A stretch of 37,295 nucleotides of DNA, taken from NCBI GenBank assembly GCA_003244055.1, contig QHBZ01000207.1, positions 1-37,295 on the forward strand, given 5' to 3'. The notes under the pieces are model-generated. The model saw nothing but the letters and a program-made list of their open reading frames with translations. It was not told where the DNA came from and ran no database searches. This document shows, in pieces, positions 32,672 through 37,295 of this stretch. Every line of letters begins with the position of its first letter. Position 1 is the first letter of the stretch. Position numbers and translations under genes: made by a program. Origin of the DNA: Pseudonocardiales bacterium (GTDB lineage Bacteria > Actinomycetota > Actinomycetes > Mycobacteriales > Pseudonocardiaceae).

Positions 32672-32746
32672 TGGCGCCCCCGGCAGGATTCGAACCTGCG
32701 CCACCGCCTCCGGAGGGCGGTGCTCTATCCCCTGAGCTACGGGGGC
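32672..32746 (-). tRNA. tRNA-Arg (anticodon CCG), CCA encoded
   Basis: The leftward strand folds into a full cloverleaf: acceptor GCCCCCG paired with CGGGGGC, D-arm GCTC/GAGC, anticodon stem CCGCC/GGCGG with loop CTCCGGA (anticodon CCG), T-arm GCAGG/CCTGC around TTCGAAT, discriminator G and an encoded CCA. It lies about 55 bases beyond the DUF305 gene in the same direction and may be cotranscribed with it. Confidence 0.96.
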
Positions 32747-32800
32747 ATGCCGCAGGCGAGCTTACCGGTACTGACTACGCCCGCCCAAGCCAGGCGGTGC

Positions 32801-33550
32801 TCAGCTCGGCGGCGGTAGGGGGTGCGCCCCGCGCTGGGCGATCAGCTGGGCCAGGTAGTCACTTTCGGCGCCCTGCGAGACGACGATCTTCTCAGCCAGG
32901 TTGCGCACCTGGGCGCTCTCTCCGTGCGCTGCGGTGTAGTTGGCCATCGGTGTGCCACCCTGGTGGTGACGGAGCATCAGTTGCAGGAACCGTACGTCGA
33001 ATTGGCCACCGCTCGACGTCTGAAGCTGTTGCAAATCAGCAGCTGACGCCATCCCCGGCATCGTCGCCACCCCGGTGGTGCCCGATCCGGTGCCGTGCGC
33101 CATCCCTGGCATCGGCGGGGCATCAATCATCCAGGTCATGTACCGGCCGGTGGGCAGTGGCGGGGCGTTCCACAGACTCAACCAGCCCTGCATCTGACCG
33201 ATCTGTTGTAGTTGGTTGGTCTCGATGTCAAAGGCGATCAACCGGATCTCCGGGTCGGTGCTGCGATCCCGGGCCAGACCAGCCATCAGCACCGCCTGGC
33301 GGTGGTGCACCGACATGTCCTGGGCGAAGCCGACGTCCACCGCACCGCCCTTGACCTGGCCGGGCCCACCCGCGAGAAACACGCCCAACGCCGCCCCGAG
33401 CAGCAGCACCGCGAGCAGCGCACCGGCGCGCACAAACAGGCGGATCCAGGGCGCCTGAGACTGACTGGCAGCGGCTGCGGTCTCAGCGCTGGTCTGGTTC
33501 ATCCCACCTGGGTCGGTCTCGGTGTACGTCTGCGCCATGGCGTGGTTCAC
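32801..33550 (-). CDS. membrane-anchored DUF305 protein
   Basis: A 249-residue protein: one N-terminal membrane helix (AGALLAVLLLGAALGVFLAG), then a ferritin-like DUF305 domain in two halves. The first has DVGFAQDMSVHHRQAVLMAG, the second FDVRFLQLMLRHHQGGTPMA; each half has the FxxxMxxHHxxA signature. Between them is a Met-rich insert (PPMPGMAHG, TMPGMASA). The paired His and Met residues suggest metal (copper) binding outside the membrane, as often proposed for the family. It overlaps the stop of the DUF3105 gene by four bases (ATGA), so the two are one operon, with the tRNA gene downstream. Confidence 0.88.
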   Translation of the reverse strand: MNHAMAQTYTETDPGGMNQTSAETAAAASQSQAPWIRLFVRAGALLAVLLLGAALGVFLAGGPGQVKGGAVDVGFAQDMSVHHRQAVLMAGLARDRSTDPEIRLIAFDIETNQLQQIGQMQGWLSLWNAPPLPTGRYMTWMIDAPPMPGMAHGTGSGTTGVATMPGMASAADLQQLQTSSGGQFDVRFLQLMLRHHQGGTPMANYTAAHGESAQVRNLAEKIVVSQGAESDYLAQLIAQRGAHPLPPPS

Positions 33551-34359
33551 CCACCTGCGGGTAGGCCGGGTGTCGACTGCGTACCGCCCGGAGCGGTCGG
33601 TGCCTCCCCGGCGTTGGGTGCAACGCCGCGGCCACCGCCGTAGTTCATCGGAATGGCTCCCGGACCGGGTGGCGCGGCGACGAACGGCGGCGGCTTCGCC
33701 GGATCGAACAGGCCGGGGAGCTCGTCGCAGCTGGCGCCGACCTCTGGGTAGGTGTACTGGTTGAGCCGCAGGGACTGGATGAACTGGTCGATCCGCTTGT
33801 CGGCAGGATTGCTCAACTTGAGCTGGTGTCCCCAGGACTGCAGGGCTATCGGCGAGTCCAGGCCCGGGTAGGGCGACAGCATGAGATAGTTCGAGCCCTG
33901 CACCCGATCTTGCAGTGATTGCAGCGCTGCGCCGTTGATCTTGCTGGGGTTATAGGCGATCCACACCGCGCCGTGTTCGAGGGCGTGGACCATATTCTCG
34001 TTGCGCACGGCCGTCGCGTAGACGACGCCGTTGCAGGCAGCCCAGGTTGCGTCATGCGGACCACCGAAGGGCGGGCTGTGGTCATAGGCCACTCGCTTGT
34101 CAGGGCCGATGTGCCCGCGGTTGGCCGCCCCGTAGTTCTGGATGTCAATCCCCTTGATGTGAGCTGAGGGGTCCTTGTCGCTGGCCGTGGGAGTGAAGGC
34201 GCGACGGCCCTCATACTGGAGGTACAGGTAGCCGAAGATACCGACCGCGAACACCAGTACGGTCAGCACCGCCGCTACCGTGCCCCACGGCCTCGGTTTG
34301 GTCGCCGTCACGACCGAACGGGCGTTGCGCACCGCCTTGCTGGTCTTGCCACTGGGCAT
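33547..34359 (-). CDS. membrane-anchored DUF3105 protein
   Basis: A 270-residue protein with a basic cytoplasmic N terminus, one membrane helix ([22 protein letters not shown]) and an extracytoplasmic DUF3105 domain: [38 protein letters not shown] and [20 protein letters not shown]. Conserved His and Cys residues could bind metal; the molecular function is unknown. A Pro/Gly-rich tail follows. DUF3105 and DUF305 are commonly neighbours in actinomycetes, and here they are translationally coupled. The ATG at 34359 is clear. Its promoter must lie in the 180-base divergent gap that contains 14-base tandem repeats. Confidence 0.87.
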   Translation of the reverse strand: MPSGKTSKAVRNARSVVTATKPRPWGTVAAVLTVLVFAVGIFGYLYLQYEGRRAFTPTASDKDPSAHIKGIDIQNYGAANRGHIGPDKRVAYDHSPPFGGPHDATWAACNGVVYATAVRNENMVHALEHGAVWIAYNPSKINGAALQSLQDRVQGSNYLMLSPYPGLDSPIALQSWGHQLKLSNPADKRIDQFIQSLRLNQYTYPEVGASCDELPGLFDPAKPPPFVAAPPGPGAIPMNYGGGRGVAPNAGEAPTAPGGTQSTPGLPAGG

Positions 34360-34368
34360 GCTGGCCGG

Positions 34369-34424
34369 TCCTCGCTCAACGGTCTTCGCTCAACGGTCTT
34401 CGCTCAGCTGTGTTCGCTCATTCG
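34369..34424. repeat. four 14-bp tandem repeats in a divergent promoter region
   Basis: Four consecutive copies of a 14-base unit share TTCGCTCA (first copy CTCGCTCA): 34369-34382, 34383-34396, 34397-34410 and 34411-34424. The second differs from the first by one base; the last two diverge in their final bases. They begin ten bases upstream of the DUF3105 start. Direct repeats of this kind can be regulator sites or unstable leader sequence. Confidence 0.8.
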
Positions 34425-34538
34425 AGGTCTGCTGCCAGAGCGCGGCGTCAGTGTAAGGACTCCCCGTTATGGGCGACTGCGCCCGGGTCCCCACACTGGT
34501 TGCCCGGATGGGCGCGATACCTCCCTAGACTCGCAGGC

Positions 34539-35333
34539 GTGACTCCCGCTGCGCTCGCCGACCTGGTCCGGTCCGTCGCCCACGATGTGCTGACCGGCCG
34601 TGGTCTGGACCCCGTCGTGCTTCCGGCGACGGTGTCCATCGAACGCCCGCGGGTCCCCGACCACGGCGACTATGCGACCAATGTGGCGTTGCGGACCGGG
34701 CCCAGGGTAGGAGTGCCACCGCGGGAGTTCGCCGGCTGGCTGGCGCACGCACTGGACCAGCGCCACGAAGTGCGCTCCGTGGAGGTCGCCGGACCCGGTT
34801 TCCTCAACCTGCGGCTGGCCCCCGACGCGCAGAGCGACATCGTCGCGCAGGTGCTCGCCGCCGGGGAGCGCTTAGGTCTTCAAGGCCGGCCAACCCGCCG
34901 GTTGGCCGGCCTTGAAGACCTACCAACCGTCCGCGAAGCGCAGTATGTGCACGCCAGGCTGGCGGCGCTGGGCCGCAACGCCTCCGATCTTGGCATCACC
35001 TACCAGGGCGCCCAGCTCGCGCTGCTCGACCACGAGCTGGAGGGCGATTTGATCCGCACACTAGGTGAGTTCCCGCGCATCGTGGCCGCGGCGGCGACAG
35101 CGGCAGCGGCGTTGGGGAACGCCGACCCCCGCGCGCCGCACCGGGTAGCCCGTTACCTCGAGCAGCTGGTCACGGCGTATCACCGGTTCGACGGTAGCTG
35201 CCGGGTACTGCCGATGGGAGATGAGCAACCAGGGCCCCGCCACGCCGCGCGGCTGGCGTTGTGCGAGGCGACCCGCCAGGTGCTGGCCAACGGCCTCGGC
35301 CTGCTCGGGGTCAGCGCACCGGAGCGGATGTGA
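34539..35333 (+). CDS. ArgS-related protein lacking the catalytic domain
   Basis: The protein has 264 residues. Residues about 1-105 are the arginyl-tRNA synthetase N-terminal (Add-1) domain, with [16 protein letters not shown] and [14 protein letters not shown]. Residues about 130-264 are the DALR anticodon-binding domain, with [33 protein letters not shown] and [19 protein letters not shown]. The whole Rossmann core with HIGH and KMSK-type motifs is absent, so it cannot charge tRNA. I recall a database family name, NrtL, for such proteins beside lysA in actinomycetes, but could not check it. It may bind tRNA-Arg or regulate the operon. GTG 34539 opens the family sequence; its end overlaps lysA by three bases. 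Confidence 0.87.
   Translation: MTPAALADLVRSVAHDVLTGRGLDPVVLPATVSIERPRVPDHGDYATNVALRTGPRVGVPPREFAGWLAHALDQRHEVRSVEVAGPGFLNLRLAPDAQSDIVAQVLAAGERLGLQGRPTRRLAGLEDLPTVREAQYVHARLAALGRNASDLGITYQGAQLALLDHELEGDLIRTLGEFPRIVAAAATAAAALGNADPRAPHRVARYLEQLVTAYHRFDGSCRVLPMGDEQPGPRHAARLALCEATRQVLANGLGLLGVSAPERM
34873..34922. repeat. 23-bp perfect inverted repeat inside the ArgS-like gene
   Basis: Arms 34873-34895 and 34900-34922 are exact reverse complements around a four-base loop (CGCC), all within coding sequence. It encodes the linker between the N-terminal and anticodon-binding domains ([17 protein letters not shown]). A transcript would form a very stable hairpin in the middle of the message. Confidence 0.95.
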
Positions 35334-36751
35334 GGGCGCATCCGGCCGGGCCGCGCCATGCCGACGTGCTGGCCCGTTCCTCCACCGCGGGCCCGTGTCC
35401 CACGGGCCCGGCCGACCTGAACGTGCTGCACCCCGCGGTGTGGCCGCGCGGAGCGCACCGCGGTGATGACGGCGCGGTGCGGTTGGCCGGCGTGGAGGTC
35501 GGCGAGCTCGCTGAGACCTACGGCACCCCGCTTTTTGTGGTGGACGAGGCAGACTTCCGGGCCCGCTGCGCCGAGCACGCTGCCGCCTTCGGCGCGCCAG
35601 AGCGGGTGCACTACGCGGCCAAGGCGTTCCTGTGCTCGGAGATCGCTCGCTGGGTTGCCGAGCAGGGCCTGAGCCTGGACGTGTGCACCGGCACCGAGCT
35701 CGCCGTCGCACTGCACGCGGGTTTCCCCGCGCACCGGATCGCGATGCACGGCAACAACAAGTCCTCCGACGAGCTGACCGCCGCCGTTGCCGCCGGAATC
35801 GGCGCGGTGGTGCTCGACTCCTTCCTGGAGATCGCCCGGCTGGACGACATCGCTCGCCGCCACGGCGTGACGCAGCCGGTGCTGATCCGAGCGACGGTGG
35901 GCGTCGAGGCGCATACCCACGAGTTCATCGCCACCGCGCACGAAGACCAGAAGTTCGGGTTCTCGCTGGCGGCCGGAGACGCCGCCGAAGCCGTCCGCCG
36001 GGTGCTCAAATCCGAGGGCCTGCGGCTGGTGGGGCTGCACAGTCACATCGGCTCGCAGATATTCGACGCCGACGGCTTCGAGCTTGCGGCACACCGGATG
36101 GTCGCTCTGCTCGCAGCGATCCGGGACGAGCACGGGCCCGACGCCATCTCCGATATCTCCATCCTGGATCTCGGCGGTGGCCTGGGTATCGCCTACACCG
36201 CAGACGACGATCCGCCTCGACCGGCCATGCTGGCGGCACACCTGCGGGCCGTCGTGGACGCTCGGTGCCAGGCGGCCGGCTTGCCCACCCCCGGGCTGGT
36301 TGTCGAGCCGGGCCGGGCGATCGCCGGACCCGGCACGGTGACCCTGTACGAAGTGGGCACCACGAAAGACATCACTGTGGTGGCATCGACGCGGCGGCGT
36401 TACGTGTCGGTGGACGGTGGGATGAGCGACAACGTGCGCACCGCGCTGTACGACGCGAGCTACGACTGCCGGTTGGTGTCGCGCCGCTCCGAGGCTGAGG
36501 GCGCGCTGTCCCGGGTGGTCGGCAAGCATTGCGAGACCGGCGACGTGGTGGTCCGGGACTGCTGGCTCCCGGACGACCTCGCGCCGGGTGATCTGGTGGC
36601 TGTCGCCGGGACCGGGGCGTACTGCTACTCGATGTCCAGCCGGTACAACCTGGTGCCGCGCCCGGCGGTCGTTGCGGTGCGTGACGGCGCCCACCGGCTG
36701 CTGCTTCGCCGGGAGACGTTGGCTGACCTGCTGTCCCTGGAGGTCTCGTGA
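35330..36751 (+). CDS. lysA: diaminopimelate decarboxylase
   Basis: A 473-residue fold type III PLP enzyme that converts meso-diaminopimelate to L-lysine, the last step of the pathway. It shows the N-terminal [12 protein letters not shown] typical of actinobacterial LysA, the Schiff-base lysine in [10 protein letters not shown] near 98, [18 protein letters not shown], the [10 protein letters not shown] phosphate loop, [15 protein letters not shown], and [16 protein letters not shown] with [14 protein letters not shown] from the partner subunit's site. GTG at 35330 overlaps the preceding stop, and the next gene starts inside its stop codon, so the three genes are translationally coupled. A hairpin lies about 60 bases into the gene. 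Confidence 0.95.
   Translation: MRAHPAGPRHADVLARSSTAGPCPTGPADLNVLHPAVWPRGAHRGDDGAVRLAGVEVGELAETYGTPLFVVDEADFRARCAEHAAAFGAPERVHYAAKAFLCSEIARWVAEQGLSLDVCTGTELAVALHAGFPAHRIAMHGNNKSSDELTAAVAAGIGAVVLDSFLEIARLDDIARRHGVTQPVLIRATVGVEAHTHEFIATAHEDQKFGFSLAAGDAAEAVRRVLKSEGLRLVGLHSHIGSQIFDADGFELAAHRMVALLAAIRDEHGPDAISDISILDLGGGLGIAYTADDDPPRPAMLAAHLRAVVDARCQAAGLPTPGLVVEPGRAIAGPGTVTLYEVGTTKDITVVASTRRRYVSVDGGMSDNVRTALYDASYDCRLVSRRSEAEGALSRVVGKHCETGDVVVRDCWLPDDLAPGDLVAVAGTGAYCYSMSSRYNLVPRPAVVAVRDGAHRLLLRRETLADLLSLEVS
35388..35410. repeat. 10-bp GC-rich hairpin near the start of lysA
   Basis: Arms CGGGCCCGTG (35388-35397) and CACGGGCCCG (35401-35410) are exact reverse complements around a three-base loop. It lies about 20 codons into lysA, in the variable stretch before PADLN. 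It could slow translation or transcription early in the gene. Confidence 0.85.
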
Positions 36752-37295
36752 CCAGACCTGTCGGGCGCGAGGCCGGCGTGCCGGGCCGACCCATCGGCGT
36801 CGCTTTGTTGGGCTGCGGCACCGTGGGCAGTGAGGTGCTGCGGTTGCTCACCGATCAGTCCGCGGAACTCGCCGCGCGCGTCGGCGCCACGGTCCAGCTG
36901 GTCGGGGTGGCCGTGCGGCGCCCGCGGCGCCATCCCCAGGTACCCGCCGAACTGCTCACCACCGACGCCGCCGAGCTGATCAACCGCGACGACGTCGACG
37001 TCGTGATCGAGGTGATCGGTGGCATCGAACCGGCCCGGCCCCTGCTGCTGGCCGCGTTGCGCGCCGGGCGCGGCGTCGTCACCGCGAACAAGGCGCTGCT
37101 CGCCGAGTGCGGACCGGAGCTGTACGCCGCAGCCGACGCCGCCGGTACCGACCTGTATTTCGAGGCGGCGGTAGCCGGGGCGATCCCGCTGTTGCGCCCG
37201 CTGCGGGAGTCGTTGGCCGGGGACCGGATCACCCGGGTCACCGGCATCGTCAACGGCACGACCAACTTCATCCTGTCCGCCATGGACAGCTCCGG
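36748..37295 (+). CDS. hom: homoserine dehydrogenase, 3' end outside window
   Basis: The GTG at 36748 overlaps the lysA stop (GTGA). About 182 residues are present: NAD(P)-binding [51 protein letters not shown] with the conserved Lys, [19 protein letters not shown] and [15 protein letters not shown]. It reduces aspartate semialdehyde to homoserine for threonine and methionine, competing with the lysine branch served by the gene just upstream. The catalytic C-terminal part and any ACT domain lie beyond the window. Confidence 0.94.
   Translation, partial: MTRPVGREAGVPGRPIGVALLGCGTVGSEVLRLLTDQSAELAARVGATVQLVGVAVRRPRRHPQVPAELLTTDAAELINRDDVDVVIEVIGGIEPARPLLLAALRAGRGVVTANKALLAECGPELYAAADAAGTDLYFEAAVAGAIPLLRPLRESLAGDRITRVTGIVNGTTNFILSAMDSS

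Noticed and set aside
32606-32818. Rightward 70-codon frame across the tRNA locus
   Set aside because: It runs antisense through a complete tRNA-Arg cloverleaf.
1-37295. CRISPR array or phage-defence island beyond toxin-antitoxin remnants
   Set aside because: No regularly spaced repeats of 25-40 bases and no cas-, restriction- or retron-like proteins were seen; the short tandem repeats at 5511, 10975 and 34369 have no spacers.

Overview
The window is high-GC DNA with frequent GTG starts, almost no leader space between genes and mycothiol-type enzymes. It also carries a conserved tRNA-Arg / ArgS-like / lysA / hom block. Together these point to an actinomycete, most likely a member of the Pseudonocardiales; this is inference from gene content, not a database match.

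Layout. Positions 1-8 kb hold ordinary stand-alone genes: the tail of a winged-helix regulator, tatA, a YbdK-type carboxylate-amine ligase, a phasin-like protein, a class V aminotransferase, a beta-helix lipoprotein, a PrsW-type membrane protease with a zinc-ribbon partner, and a zinc alcohol dehydrogenase. Positions 8.0-9.1 kb are a small decayed pocket (inverted repeat, pirin tail, headless FMN reductase). Positions 9.1-12.6 kb carry a GH13 alpha-glucan enzyme with a double palindromic operator candidate, a shortened diacylglycerol-kinase-like protein, and bluB. Positions 13.1-17.8 kb form one leftward cluster: a response-regulator/thioredoxin-reductase fusion, a cyclic-nucleotide-domain histidine kinase, a stub of an RCK/TrkA-C regulator and a CPA2 cation/proton antiporter. 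This is the most coherent candidate for a little-described signalling system. Positions 17.9-19.4 kb hold a small membrane protein and a Met/His-rich lipoprotein.

Positions 20.3-32.2 kb are an accessory gene graveyard. I can recognise pieces of a mycothiol-dependent isomerase, an alpha/beta hydrolase, two TetR tails, an SDR, an AbiEi/AbiEii toxin-antitoxin pair, an amidohydrolase, a double substrate-binding protein, a metallopeptidase, an NRAMP transporter, an IS3-type transposase and a HigB-like toxin. They carry truncations, internal deletions and many one-base indels. Intact genes stand among them: a MntA-HepT (type VII) toxin-antitoxin pair, a SAM methyltransferase, a lytic transglycosylase and the XRE antitoxin. 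Either the region is degenerating or the sequence has local homopolymer errors; the truncations cannot be explained by errors alone.

Positions 32.6-37.3 kb return to conserved core: tRNA-Arg(CCG), DUF305 and DUF3105 membrane-anchored proteins reading leftward, then a rightward translationally coupled operon. That operon is a catalytic-domain-less ArgS relative, lysA (lysine from meso-diaminopimelate) and hom (branch to threonine/methionine), which is cut by the window end. The ArgS-like gene contains a 23-bp perfect inverted repeat in its interdomain linker, and lysA has a second GC-rich hairpin near its start.
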